The notes beneath the pieces are model-generated. The model searched no databases. It was not told the origin of the DNA and saw only the letters and a program-made list of their open reading frames with translations. Positions 47,254 through 56,654 of a DNA stretch of 64,000 nt are shown here, one piece after another. Position 1 is the first letter of the stretch. Each line of letters starts with the position of its first letter. Origin of the DNA: Stentor roeselii (taxonomy: Eukaryota; Ciliophora; Heterotrichea; Heterotrichida; Stentoridae); the NCBI GenBank assembly GCA_006503475.1, contig RSEH01000211.1, forward strand, positions 21,713 to 85,712, read 5' to 3'. The translations under genes were made by a program, and so were the position numbers.

Positions 47254-48003
47254 TTAAAGCTGATTCAAATAGGAATCAAGTTCTTGATCTCCATCTCCAA
47301 CCATGCAAAAGTCGACACATTCTTCACTGCCATGTCTATAACTAATATCATTCAAGCTATAGCTCCTGGGACTTTCAGAGCTTCCATGACTTCCACCACT
47401 ATTAAGCGACGAACACCCTCGAGGCACATAATTGAAAAGTTCTTTAGCAGCGTAGTCATAAAAAACAAACCACAAGTCACTATCATGAGAATACTTTTTA
47501 GAAATTTCAGCTTCCCCATGTTCAATGAACCACTGTTGGAAGCGGCTGACGAAGTCAAAATTGGAGAATAAGTAATTTTTGTATTTTTTGCCGTAAGATG
47601 AAAACTGGTTCCCTTTTTCAGGAACTCCCGTAGTGCTCAGATGATCGACCCAAAAATTATAATCGTCCAAAGTCAGCGTGTTGGAAAATTTTGAGAAGTT
47701 TTCTTTGACGTATTTTCTGAATGTTCGAAGCCAATACTTGTCTTTTTCTTCAGTCTTTCGCTTTATGGGGTCCAAGGGGCGGATAGGCTTTCTTCCTCGT
47801 TTTTTCTGTCCTGATGGGTTCTTTTTGCGACGCATTCTGGGACTTTGGATGTCATTCAGTTTTAGCAGAACCTCGTCAAGACCCAGCTCCATCGAGTGGC
47901 TGGTCAGGGTTCGGTACGTGGGACGGTCTACTGGGATTGAGTCGTGTTCTTCGATGATGAGCTCGTATTCAATCTCATGGGCATCTTGTGTATGAGGGTC
48001 CAT
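47254..48003 (-). CDS. AT-hook-containing nuclear-type protein, unknown
   Basis: 249 residues starting MDPHTQDAHEIEYELIIEE. A basic segment, KKNPSGQKKRGRKPIRPLDP, has the RGRKP core of an AT-hook (minor-groove DNA binding) at about residue 70, followed by a conserved-looking KDKYWLRTFRKYVKENF and FSNTLTLDDYNFWVDHL. The C-terminal ~60 residues are Ser/Gly/acidic. It probably binds DNA in the nucleus. No full-length family recognised. Confidence 0.7.
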   Translation of the reverse strand: MDPHTQDAHEIEYELIIEEHDSIPVDRPTYRTLTSHSMELGLDEVLLKLNDIQSPRMRRKKNPSGQKKRGRKPIRPLDPIKRKTEEKDKYWLRTFRKYVKENFSKFSNTLTLDDYNFWVDHLSTTGVPEKGNQFSSYGKKYKNYLFSNFDFVSRFQQWFIEHGEAEISKKYSHDSDLWFVFYDYAAKELFNYVPRGCSSLNSGGSHGSSESPRSYSLNDISYRHGSEECVDFCMVGDGDQELDSYLNQL

Positions 48004-48126
48004 GGAGGATTTTTACAAGACTATTATTTAATTGTAGTAAATGAATCATAGTTGTGACGGTTTTAGAAAACATAAATTCAAAAATTAGGAATTTTAATGG
48101 CCAATCATTCAGGTTCAGTTGTAATA

Positions 48127-49626
48127 ATGGGAAATATTTGCTCAGGCAAAGTTACACTAGACTATTCCATAATTTTACCGAAACAGCCGTTAAAGCTATA
48201 CAGCAAAGAAGACCTTCAATTCAACTCAGGAACCTTCGTTCAAGAAAACCACGAATCCTTTTCCTCAATATACAAACTTCACTCTAAACCAATCGGTTCA
48301 GGAGCCTTCGCAGAAGTCTGGCTTTGTGACCACATGCGTTCAGGCGAAACAAGAGCAGTAAAGATTCTTCACAAGTCCGGAGTCTCAGAGCACGACATTC
48401 GTATGCGTTCAGTCTTCCTAGAAGTAGAGATTCTGAAGACACTTGACCATCCAAACGTTCTAAAAGTTTACGAGTACTTCGAAGACGAGGAAGATTACTA
48501 CATCGTCATGGAGTACTGCCCCGGCGGCGACGTCTTCGACAAGCTGGAGTCAGTCGGGACGTTCACTGAAAGATACGCTGCGAGAATCATGAAATACCTT
48601 CTCAGTGGCCTTGCTTATCTTCACAGTCGTCATGTGGTGCATCGTGATATCAAACCTGAAAACCTTCTCATTACAAATGGACAGAGCTTTGACGAGTTTT
48701 CTATTAAAATCATTGACTTCAATGTAGCAACTCGCAAGGAAAATGAGAAGTTGTCAGGAGTCACTGGGACTACGGACTATATGGCTCCTGAAGTCTTCAG
48801 AGGAGTTTATGATGAAAAGTGTGACTTGTGGAGTGCTGGGGTCATTCTTTATATGCTGGTCAGTGGATGTCTTCCTTTTCCTTGTCCTAATGAAGAAGAA
48901 GCTGAAAGAAATATCTGTAATGGCAAGTTTTCATTTCCTAATGATATCTTCGCGAAGGTTTCTAAAGAGTGCAAGGATTTAATCACGAAACTTCTGAATA
49001 AAAATCAAAATTCACGTCCTTCGGCTCTTGAAGCACTTTCACATCCGTGGTTTAAGCTCAGTCCTGATCGATGTGATAATCTTACCATGCAGAAAACCTT
49101 GACTCGCATGAAAACTGTTGGAAATCAGGGAAAACAAGGAAAACTTCAGGAATTGTTTAAAACTTTTATTATTTCTCAGGTATCTGCAAATAGTTCTACA
49201 AGGAAATTGGAAAAAGTCTTTGCGGTTATTGACCAGAATAAAGATGGGGTCATTAGTGAAGAGGAACTTCTTGCACAACTTTCTAAGGAGATGAGCTTGG
49301 ATCAGGCTAAGGCGCAAGTCACTCAGATTTTTGAGAAAATGGATAGTGATGGGAGTGGGGTTATTGAGTATTGTGAGTATTTAAGGATCGCTATTGAAGA
49401 AGAGTCATTGTTGAGCAGGGAAAACTTGAGGAAAGCTTTTTGTTATTTTGATAAGGATAATAGTCAGACTATTGAAAAAGGGGAACTGGTCGCCTGGCTT
49501 TCGACAGGTGACATGATCCCAGAATCTATAATCCAGGATCTAATCGAAGAAGCCGATCTGAACGGCGACGGTACAATCGACCTCGAAGAATTCGAACAAT
49601 TATTAGCAGACAAGTTCGACCTATAA
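48127..49626 (+). CDS. CDPK: Calcium-dependent protein kinase with DFN in place of DFG
   Basis: The start MGNICSGKV at 48127 is preferred over the ATG at 48097 because Gly2/Cys5/Ser6 form a myristoylation-palmitoylation signal. 499 residues: kinase domain ~50-315 (GSGAFAEV, AVKIL, HRDIKPENLL, IIDFNVAT, APE, DLWSAG), an autoinhibitory/linker region, then four EF-hands with loops starting at ~367, 404, 441 and 476. Loops 1, 2 and 4 are canonical (DQNKDG, DSDGSG, DLNGDG); loop 3 (DKDNSQ) has Gln in place of Gly6. The DFG Gly is Asn. CDPKs decode Ca2+ in alveolates and plants. Confidence 0.95.
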   Translation: MGNICSGKVTLDYSIILPKQPLKLYSKEDLQFNSGTFVQENHESFSSIYKLHSKPIGSGAFAEVWLCDHMRSGETRAVKILHKSGVSEHDIRMRSVFLEVEILKTLDHPNVLKVYEYFEDEEDYYIVMEYCPGGDVFDKLESVGTFTERYAARIMKYLLSGLAYLHSRHVVHRDIKPENLLITNGQSFDEFSIKIIDFNVATRKENEKLSGVTGTTDYMAPEVFRGVYDEKCDLWSAGVILYMLVSGCLPFPCPNEEEAERNICNGKFSFPNDIFAKVSKECKDLITKLLNKNQNSRPSALEALSHPWFKLSPDRCDNLTMQKTLTRMKTVGNQGKQGKLQELFKTFIISQVSANSSTRKLEKVFAVIDQNKDGVISEEELLAQLSKEMSLDQAKAQVTQIFEKMDSDGSGVIEYCEYLRIAIEEESLLSRENLRKAFCYFDKDNSQTIEKGELVAWLSTGDMIPESIIQDLIEEADLNGDGTIDLEEFEQLLADKFDL

Positions 49627-49677
49627 CCACATCCGATGACTAACTAACCCTCACAATTATCCAAACAATAACAAAAT

Positions 49678-50724
49678 ATGGAACAGTCCTTAAAAGCCGA
49701 AGTTCTTCTAAAAATCCCGAATGTGAAGCTTTACGAGATCTGCAACAACCAAAAGAAAAAAATAATAAAAGGAGAACTAAAAGTTCTCCGTTTAAAAAAA
49801 GAGAAAATTTTTTTACTTCTCGTTGGTGAGTATTCATATTCCTTATCAAAAGACCTTCAAACAATGCGAAGTTCAATCAATCAATACGTCCTTCCCAACA
49901 TCGACGGTTTCCTCGGAGTCCTCATTCCAGACAACGCCGACTACGAAGTCCTAGACAAGCTGGAAACCCTTTTACGAGAAACGACTGACTTTCTCATTTC
50001 CAAGCATTCAAGAACCGCAGCAGACATTCAAAGAAGTGCAACATTTGACTTAGAAGCTGCAGACCACATGCAAAATCAGTCAAAAGCCCGGAAATTCAGT
50101 CAACTTCTCGAGACAGGAGGGGAACATATAAAAAATAGCTTGATTCGTGCAGCGACTTTCACTTCTAGTCATATTCGAAGAGGTTCTGAGTTTTTAAAGT
50201 CGAAAATCAAGTCAAAAGGATCGACTGACTCGCTTAGTTCGGATTCGGGAGATGAGGAGAAAAAAGAAGATAGAAAAAAAGAGATTACTATGAAAGGATT
50301 GAAAATTGTCAGCTCGGCTGCACTTGTTTTGTCTAAAGCGGTCGTTGTTGGAGCTGTTGCTACGAGTAAGGAAATTGGGAAGTGGGTCGCTCAGCATTTT
50401 GAACAGAGTCAGACTTCTAGGGAATTGGAAAAAAATCAGGCTTATCAGCAGGCGAAAGTAGTAGGTTCTTCTGGTATCAAGGCTGCTGCTTCTGTTTTTG
50501 ATGGGCTTGAAGAAGCACTGGTTATTTTAGGACGATCTGGAGCTGAGGCTGCTGTAGACGTAGCCGAGCACAAATACGGAAGCAAAGGCAAAAAACGAGC
50601 AGGAAAAGCTGTAGAGGTGATATCAGACGTAGGCCTAATCTGCAGAGAAGTAAATAAAATCGGAGTAAGAACGGCAGTAGAGGCAGCAAAAGAACTATCA
50701 AAAGAAGAAAACTCAAAGAAATAA
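49678..50724 (+). CDS. Spartin/senescence-domain protein
   Basis: 348 residues, 51 bp downstream of the CDPK on the same strand. The C-terminal ~150 residues match the senescence/spartin domain (Pfam senescence): GLKIVSSAALVLSKAVVVGA, SGIKAAASVFDGLEEALVIL, GAEAAVDVAEHKYG, GKAVEVISDVGLICREV. The N-terminal ~110 residues form a beta-rich module with FLGVLIPDNADYEVLD. A Lys/Glu/Ser linker (SKGSTDSLSSDSGDEEKK) lies between. Animal spartin acts on lipid droplets and endosomes, plant ERD7 in membrane remodelling under stress. A lipid-droplet role is plausible; the MIT domain of animal spartin is not seen. Confidence 0.88.
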   Translation: MEQSLKAEVLLKIPNVKLYEICNNQKKKIIKGELKVLRLKKEKIFLLLVGEYSYSLSKDLQTMRSSINQYVLPNIDGFLGVLIPDNADYEVLDKLETLLRETTDFLISKHSRTAADIQRSATFDLEAADHMQNQSKARKFSQLLETGGEHIKNSLIRAATFTSSHIRRGSEFLKSKIKSKGSTDSLSSDSGDEEKKEDRKKEITMKGLKIVSSAALVLSKAVVVGAVATSKEIGKWVAQHFEQSQTSRELEKNQAYQQAKVVGSSGIKAAASVFDGLEEALVILGRSGAEAAVDVAEHKYGSKGKKRAGKAVEVISDVGLICREVNKIGVRTAVEAAKELSKEENSKK

Positions 50725-50753
50725 ATCTATTCAATAACCCTTAGATAATCTAA

Positions 50754-53069
50754 CTAGACTTCCTCAGTTTTCTGCTCCGAAACATATCTTTTATACTCTT
50801 CGGTCTCTTCAAAAGGTCTCTTCCCCAAGATATCAATAAGATCCTTATGATTAAGTCTTTCAGATTCCATAAGTTTTTCAGCAAGTTTAATAATAAGTTC
50901 TCTTTTCTCATCCAACAAAGCCTTAGTCTTTTCCAAGCACTGATCAATGACACTTTTTACTTCCCTATCAAGTAAATCCTTAGTAGACTCACTATAATAC
51001 CTTTCATTCAAGTTATAACTGACCAATCCCGCATTTTTACTCATTCCAAAGTTTTCAATCAATGCCTGTGCAAGCTGAGTAGCTTTCTTCAAATCATCCG
51101 AAGCTCCATTAGTAACAGTTCCGAAAAACAGGAGTTCCGAGACCCTTCCTCCTAAGATCATGCAAATCCTATCAAGAAATTCCTGCTCATTGAACAACAT
51201 CGTCTCCTTCGGCAAGTTCTGAGCAAAGCCAAGAGAGCCTTTGCTTCTGGGCAAGATACTAACTTTAATAACAGGATCCGCCCCTTCCAAGAACCAGCCA
51301 GCAACAGCATGTCCAGCTTCATGATAACTGACGATTTTCTTCTCTTTAGGTGTTAAACGCTTGTTGCTTTCCGCTCCCAACATCACCTTCTCTGAAGCAC
51401 GTTCGAAGTCAACACTTTCAACAGACTCTTTCCCTTCTCGAGCTGCGAGAATAGCTGCCTCGTTGCAGACTTGTGAAAGGTCAGCTCCTGAAAACCCTGG
51501 AGTAAGAGCCGCCATTCTTTTCGCACATGCGTCGATGTCGAAGTCCTTTGAAAGTTTTATCGGAGCGAGGTGAACTTTCAGGATTTGTTCACGACCGTCA
51601 ATGTCAGGAAGGCCGATTTCAACGATTCTGTCAAATCGGCCTGGACGAAGCAGGGCGTTGTCGAGGGTATCCTGTCGATTAGTGGCAGCCATGACGACTA
51701 CAAAGGTGTCAGTTTGAAATCCGTCCATTTCAACGAGAAGTTGATTTAAAGTAGAGTCTCTTTCATCATTTTTAAAACGAGAGTCATCTCTTTTACGACC
51801 CACTGCATCGATTTCATCTATGAAAATTATTGAAGGCGCCTTTTCTCTTGCTTGCTTGAAAAGTTCACGAACCCGACTGGCACCGACCCCGACGAACATT
51901 TCAACGAACTCGCTTCCACTGGTCGCGAAAAAAGGGACTCCGGCCTCTCCAGCTGAAGCCTTCGCGAGTAAAGTTTTTCCAGTTCCTGGAGGACCGACAA
52001 GTAAAGCGCCTCTTGGCATTCTTGCTCCAAGTTTCGCGAATTTTTCAGGGTTTTTAAGGAATTCTACGAATTCTGAAATCTCACGTTTTGCTTCCTTTTG
52101 CCCGGCGACATCTTTGAAGGTGGTGTTGATTTTCTTGTCAGTGCCGTAGACTTTGAAGTTTGATTTGCCAAAGTTGAACATGTCTTTGAAAGGGTTTACA
52201 CCGCCTTGAGACTTGTTGGTCTTTGTGCGCATTGATGAAATTAGAAAGGCTAAAGAGATGAATAAAAGAGCCTGGCCTAATGATATCGATGTTGGCATGG
52301 CATCCCAGTTTGGACTGGTATCAGAAAGTTCTTGGAAACTTATTTTTATTGGTGGAATGTTTTCGCCCATTGGCTGTTTTGACTCGATCATGTTCACGAA
52401 TGAACTTACGTCTTGAAGTTTTATTGTTATGACGTCTTTGTAGTTTGAGTCTTGGCCTACTACTATTGCGTTGCTGTCTTTTCCTGTTGATTTCGAGGTT
52501 TTTATTGTGATGTACCGCACTCGACCTGATGAGACCTCGTTTATGAACTGGCTGAGACTTGATGAGCTGTGCTGATTCGAGGTCATGCCAGATATCCATG
52601 AACCGATTAAATAAGCTGCAAGTAGTGCAAATATAATGTTTTGATCGTTGTTGTTGTTATTGTTATTCTTCTTATCTGAACTTTTTTTCTTTTCATCTTC
52701 TTTTTTGTCACTTGACTTACTTGGCTTTGGAGGCTCTTGATTGACTTGTGAGTCTTTTTTGTCCTGAGGGTTTTCTTTAGAGTCTTTCACTTCACTTTGC
52801 TTTGATTCTTTTAAGTCTTTAGGGTCTTCTTTTTGTGGAGTTTGTGAAAGTTCTGGATCTGGGACTGCTGGCTTGTGTTCGGAAGGGTCTGGGTTGTGAG
52901 GAGGATTTGGAAGATCTTTCAATCTTTGTGAGTCTGGCTGATTAGATGATGGAGGTGGATGAATGGATGATTGTTTTTTGAAGAATTTCTCGAATCCTTG
53001 AGGAGGTTTTTGTTGGGTGAAGTTGCGGAAAAGTAAACTTGAAGTGCTTGCGAAGACTCTCCGAAACAT
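50754..53069 (-). CDS. AFG3: Mitochondrial m-AAA protease (FtsH/AFG3L2 type)
   Basis: 771 residues. The start [17 protein letters not shown] is an amphipathic mitochondrial presequence. Then a ~100-residue Pro/Lys/Ser/Asp linker with an Asn run (NNNNNNN), TM1 (~150, [15 protein letters not shown]), a small intermembrane domain, TM2 (~265, [14 protein letters not shown]), an AAA+ module with [11 protein letters not shown] (~360), FIDEIDAVG and the RPGRFDR arginine-finger region, and the M41 zinc protease with HEAGH (~580) and DDLKKAT. Known m-AAA proteases degrade and process inner-membrane proteins. Whether it forms a homo- or hetero-oligomer cannot be told. The stop is 29 bp from the convergent spartin-domain gene. 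Confidence 0.95.
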   Translation of the reverse strand: MFRRVFASTSSLLFRNFTQQKPPQGFEKFFKKQSSIHPPPSSNQPDSQRLKDLPNPPHNPDPSEHKPAVPDPELSQTPQKEDPKDLKESKQSEVKDSKENPQDKKDSQVNQEPPKPSKSSDKKEDEKKKSSDKKNNNNNNNDQNIIFALLAAYLIGSWISGMTSNQHSSSSLSQFINEVSSGRVRYITIKTSKSTGKDSNAIVVGQDSNYKDVITIKLQDVSSFVNMIESKQPMGENIPPIKISFQELSDTSPNWDAMPTSISLGQALLFISLAFLISSMRTKTNKSQGGVNPFKDMFNFGKSNFKVYGTDKKINTTFKDVAGQKEAKREISEFVEFLKNPEKFAKLGARMPRGALLVGPPGTGKTLLAKASAGEAGVPFFATSGSEFVEMFVGVGASRVRELFKQAREKAPSIIFIDEIDAVGRKRDDSRFKNDERDSTLNQLLVEMDGFQTDTFVVVMAATNRQDTLDNALLRPGRFDRIVEIGLPDIDGREQILKVHLAPIKLSKDFDIDACAKRMAALTPGFSGADLSQVCNEAAILAAREGKESVESVDFERASEKVMLGAESNKRLTPKEKKIVSYHEAGHAVAGWFLEGADPVIKVSILPRSKGSLGFAQNLPKETMLFNEQEFLDRICMILGGRVSELLFFGTVTNGASDDLKKATQLAQALIENFGMSKNAGLVSYNLNERYYSESTKDLLDREVKSVIDQCLEKTKALLDEKRELIIKLAEKLMESERLNHKDLIDILGKRPFEETEEYKRYVSEQKTEEV

Positions 53070-53195
53070 ATTTATATGAGATTAGGATCGCTAGTGATTT
53101 CCATGGTAACTGGTAAGAATGGAGAGTGGAGGATTTTGATAAGGTGGGTTTGGATTGTGATCAAATTAGATTTAATAGTGGGCTCGATTTAATAA

Positions 53196-53867
53196 ATGCA
53201 GAATAATGGAAAAGTTATTCTTTACCTTGACTACTTGTCTCAACCTTCAAGAGCAGTGTTGTCCTTTTGTATCATCAATAATATACCTGTAGAGATTATT
53301 GAGACTGAAATCATTTCAGGAGCGACTGAGTCGAAGCCATTTATTTCAGTGTCACCCGCAAAGACAGTCCCAGCGATAACCCACAACAGTCTATCACTTT
53401 ACGAAAGCAGCGCTATTCTGATTTACTTGTGCTCGGTCTTCTCAGTGCCAGACCATTGGTACCCTTCTGACCCTGAACTGCAGGGGAAAGTCAACGTTTA
53501 TCTTCACTGGCATCATTTAAACGTCCGATACGGCTGCGGGCATTATTTTTACAGGAAAAAAGTTCGTCCGCTCTTCTCTAATCGAGGGTTTTCAAATGAT
53601 TTTGAAGAAGAGATGCTCTTTGTTCAACGCAAATCACTTGAACTACTGGAAGCCACTTTGAAGAATCATGATTTTGTTGCGGCGACTAATGAAATTTCTA
53701 TTGCTGACTTGGTTTGCTATTGTGAAGTTACGCATCTTAGACTTTTGAACTTTGACTTCTCGATTTATCCTAAATTACAGGCCTGGATCAATCGTGTTGC
53801 TAGAATCGATGGAGTCAGGAAAGCTCATCAGAAGTTTGAAAGTTATCTGGCAAGCTTTAAACTTTAA
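53196..53867 (+). CDS. GST: Glutathione S-transferase, theta-like
   Basis: 223 residues. The N-terminal thioredoxin fold has YLDYLSQPSRAVLSF with the Ser used by theta-class GSTs to activate glutathione (~res 15), the cis-Pro signature KTVPAITHN, and ESSAILIYLCSVF (the glutathione-binding SNAIL-type motif). The C-terminal helical domain contains ISIADLVCYCEVTHLRLLNF, matching the usual SxADxxxxxE. Start MQNNGKVILYLDY follows an A/T leader. It is followed 37 bp later by PRPS on the same strand. Cytosolic detoxification or signalling is the usual role; substrate unknown. Confidence 0.92.
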   Translation: MQNNGKVILYLDYLSQPSRAVLSFCIINNIPVEIIETEIISGATESKPFISVSPAKTVPAITHNSLSLYESSAILIYLCSVFSVPDHWYPSDPELQGKVNVYLHWHHLNVRYGCGHYFYRKKVRPLFSNRGFSNDFEEEMLFVQRKSLELLEATLKNHDFVAATNEISIADLVCYCEVTHLRLLNFDFSIYPKLQAWINRVARIDGVRKAHQKFESYLASFKL

Positions 53868-53904
53868 CCACTAGGATAATAATCTACATAATCTCAGTTC
53901 TATA

Positions 53905-55044
53905 ATGTCTCGAATCCTATTCAAGTCACTTGTAGGAATAGTAGCAGGTGCTTCAACTCTAAACTCCTTCGAAGGTGACCCATACTGGCGCAGTAAAGCC
54001 CATCAGACTCCATCATACACTCCTGAGTCGGGTTTTCTGATATTCAGCGGAAACTCAAATCGTCCGCTCGCTCGAGAAGTCGCCGGCTACCTCGGGTCAA
54101 ACTTGGCCAACGTAAAGGTTTCACGCTTTGCTGACGGTGAGATAAACCTGCAGGTGTATGACCACTCTCGAGGCAAAGATGTTTATATTATCCAATCGAC
54201 TTGTCCTCCAGTTAATGAACATCTCATGGAACTGCTTCTTATGATCTCTACGTTGAGACGGTCATCGGTTAATAAGATAACTGCTGTTATACCTTACTAT
54301 GGATACGCTCGGCAGGACCGAAAAATGACCAGTCGGGTTCCTATCTCTGCAGCTGATGTCGCGAAACTGTTGGAAACCATGGGAGTTGACCGAGTCATTG
54401 CTTGTGACCTTCACTGCGGCCAGATCCAAGGCTTTTTCGGTCCAAGAGTTCCAGTAGACAACTTAGAATGCAGTATCGTAGCTTTAAACTACTTCAAAAA
54501 GCTAGGACTAGTGAATCCAGTGGTAGTATCCCCAGACGCCGGAGGAGTATACCGAGCGAAAAAGTTCCAAAACTTTTTAAACTCGGGAAGTTCGACTTCC
54601 GGTCTTGCGATGATCATAAAGCAGAGAGTAGAAGCCGGAAAAATCGAGAAAATGGACCTGGTGGGAACAGTGAATGGCTGCGACGCGATCATCGTAGACG
54701 ACATGATCGACACAGCTGGAACTCTTTGCGAGGCCGCCAGGGTGTTAAAGGAATACGGCGCAAGACGTGTTTTCGCATTTGCAACTCACGGGCTGTTCTC
54801 AAAAGACGCTTTGGTGAAAATCGAGAATAGCCCTTTAGACCAGGTGATCATCACGAACACCATCCCACTGCCAGGCAACACTGACTCTGAAATCGCAGGG
54901 TACCTGCCGAAGGTCACAGGAAAAACTGATAAAATTAAGCAGATCTCAGTCGCCATGCTACTCGCTGAAGCGATTCGAAGAGCTCATCAAAAAGAGAGCT
55001 TTGAGAAGTTATTTTACCCGAAAAGCTTCGAGGAAGATAATTAG
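53905..55044 (+). CDS. PRPS: Ribose-phosphate pyrophosphokinase (PRPP synthetase)
   Basis: 379 residues against a usual ~318. After an N-terminal extension of ~40 residues (MSRILFKSLVGIVAGAS, hydrophobic) the enzyme begins FLIFSGNSNRPLAREVAGYLG. Seen: RFADGEINLQV, PPVNEHLMELLLMISTLRRSS (ATP site region, in parts), YYGYARQDRK, DLHCGQIQGFF (~169), PVVVSPDAGGVYRAKKF, and the PRPP-binding loop VDDMIDTAGTL (~265). It makes PRPP from ribose 5-phosphate and ATP for nucleotide synthesis. The extension may target mitochondria or another compartment (inference). No intron. Confidence 0.95.
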   Translation: MSRILFKSLVGIVAGASTLNSFEGDPYWRSKAHQTPSYTPESGFLIFSGNSNRPLAREVAGYLGSNLANVKVSRFADGEINLQVYDHSRGKDVYIIQSTCPPVNEHLMELLLMISTLRRSSVNKITAVIPYYGYARQDRKMTSRVPISAADVAKLLETMGVDRVIACDLHCGQIQGFFGPRVPVDNLECSIVALNYFKKLGLVNPVVVSPDAGGVYRAKKFQNFLNSGSSTSGLAMIIKQRVEAGKIEKMDLVGTVNGCDAIIVDDMIDTAGTLCEAARVLKEYGARRVFAFATHGLFSKDALVKIENSPLDQVIITNTIPLPGNTDSEIAGYLPKVTGKTDKIKQISVAMLLAEAIRRAHQKESFEKLFYPKSFEEDN

Positions 55045-55221
55045 TTAGTCATAAATCAGACTGAATGATTTTTTCATTTTTCAAAGTGAACTATGTAAGT
55101 CATCATCCATTGTTTTATTATAATCACTCATATTTTCCAGGAAATAACTAAACTATAAAAGTCTTCCTACTGTTCTGCTTGTTCTGTCCACATTCTTCGG
55201 GTCGATCTTGTTATTCGCTGT

Positions 55222-56379
55222 TTATTTCTTACGGATTAGAGATGTTCGACGAACTCGACTCACGATAATCTCTTCTTTTTTAAGCAAGTCTTTCAAGTCC
55301 TCGCATTCCTTGCTTCGGATGAACCTTGCATAGAAGTTCTCATTCATGTACTTAAAAGCTGAATCTTTCGCTTTAACAAGCTTTCCTCTTGCATCGATTT
55401 TTTCAATTCTCAGTTCTTTTGGCAGGTTTCCAGATTCAAGGTAGTGATTAAGTGCTTGAAGTTCGTAGTTATCTTCACGCATCAGTTCACATTCGCACTT
55501 CTGGTAAAACTCCAGAACATTCATTCCGAGACAAGTGGAATTCAAGAATTTTTCGAAGTACTTCAAACACTTCGTGTTTTCCAAGATGATTTGCAAGGAA
55601 TTCAACATGTCAATTGTAAGAGGCTCTTCAAACTGCGACTTTTTGAAAGCCGCGATGACTGGCAGAAGACTGCTCGCGATGAAAAGAAGAAAGTTCCTCA
55701 GGATGACAGTGATCAGCCAAAGTTCTCGCTCGACGTTGATGAAGTTGCTGAAAAGAGGTGACAAGTACCAAAGAAACGAGACTAAAATCAACTCTCTTGT
55801 CATGTTGTACTTGTCGTCGATGTGTCGCAAGGAAAAGACCACCAGGATCAAAAGCAGCTGCTCGAAGAAACTTGAAGTTATGTAAATGCAACTCGCTATT
55901 TGACGTTGGACTTCAGAGTTACCTGGCTCTGATATTGGAAAGTAATAAGCTAACTTGTTGTAGGAAAGGATTAAACAACTCAACATTAACACTGGAAACA
56001 TCATCAGGCACATCAGTTTTATGAGAAACTTTTGAGTTGTTCTTTGAAGGGTCTGGTAAAAACGATTTGGAGATGATAGGTCGAGAATTGCGTGGATTCT
56101 GAAGCTTCGAAGGATGTATGAAAAATAGATTAAATAGTGGCAGATCAGGATTCCACAGTCTCTTAGTTGCCATTGTATATCTGGGGTTGATTCATTTGTG
56201 ATTGTTGTAGTGGAAGTTGGCAAGATCAGTAAGATTTCAGCTAAATTGCTCCAGTGACATACGTGCATAAGCCATGGGGTTCTTTTTGTGAGGTTCGGGT
56301 TGTTTCTACGCAGTAGAAGTAAGAGTCCTGTTATCAGGTATATGCCACCTACCACGCAAGAAAAAATTTCGTAGTACAT
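55222..56379 (-). CDS. Seven-transmembrane protein with C-terminal RGS domain
   Basis: 385 residues. Hydrophobic segments at ~5-22, 38-54, 77-93, 118-142, 165-185, 195-215 and 223-245 give about seven TMs without an obvious signal peptide. The remaining ~130 residues fit an RGS domain: LQIILENTKCLKYFEKFLNS (alpha1-2), NVLEFYQKCECELM (alpha4), KAKDSAFKYMNENFYARFI (alpha6-7). The layout resembles Arabidopsis RGS1 and GPCR-RGS proteins of protists, which accelerate GTP hydrolysis by G-alpha. RGS catalytic residues are only partly conserved, so GAP activity is not certain. Confidence 0.82.
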   Translation of the reverse strand: MYYEIFSCVVGGIYLITGLLLLLRRNNPNLTKRTPWLMHVCHWSNLAEILLILPTSTTTITNESTPDIQWQLRDCGILICHYLIYFSYILRSFRIHAILDLSSPNRFYQTLQRTTQKFLIKLMCLMMFPVLMLSCLILSYNKLAYYFPISEPGNSEVQRQIASCIYITSSFFEQLLLILVVFSLRHIDDKYNMTRELILVSFLWYLSPLFSNFINVERELWLITVILRNFLLFIASSLLPVIAAFKKSQFEEPLTIDMLNSLQIILENTKCLKYFEKFLNSTCLGMNVLEFYQKCECELMREDNYELQALNHYLESGNLPKELRIEKIDARGKLVKAKDSAFKYMNENFYARFIRSKECEDLKDLLKKEEIIVSRVRRTSLIRKK

Positions 56380-56654
56380 TTAATATATTTTGTTTAGATA
56401 GCATAGGCCGTAGATATGAGATTATTATTTTGCAGAAATATAAAAATAATAGAAAAAAAATCAATCAATATAAATCAAATCTACTGAGTATGAAGATTGG
56501 TTAAAACACACATTAAATCACAAGTATAAAAAAACCATAAATTAACAAAACCATTTTCCTCTATCACGCTCAACACTTTTCTCTTACTTCTTTTCCATCC
56601 TTAAACCTCTCAAAACTATTCCCACCAAAGTCAAACTTCCTCCAAAACTAAAAA

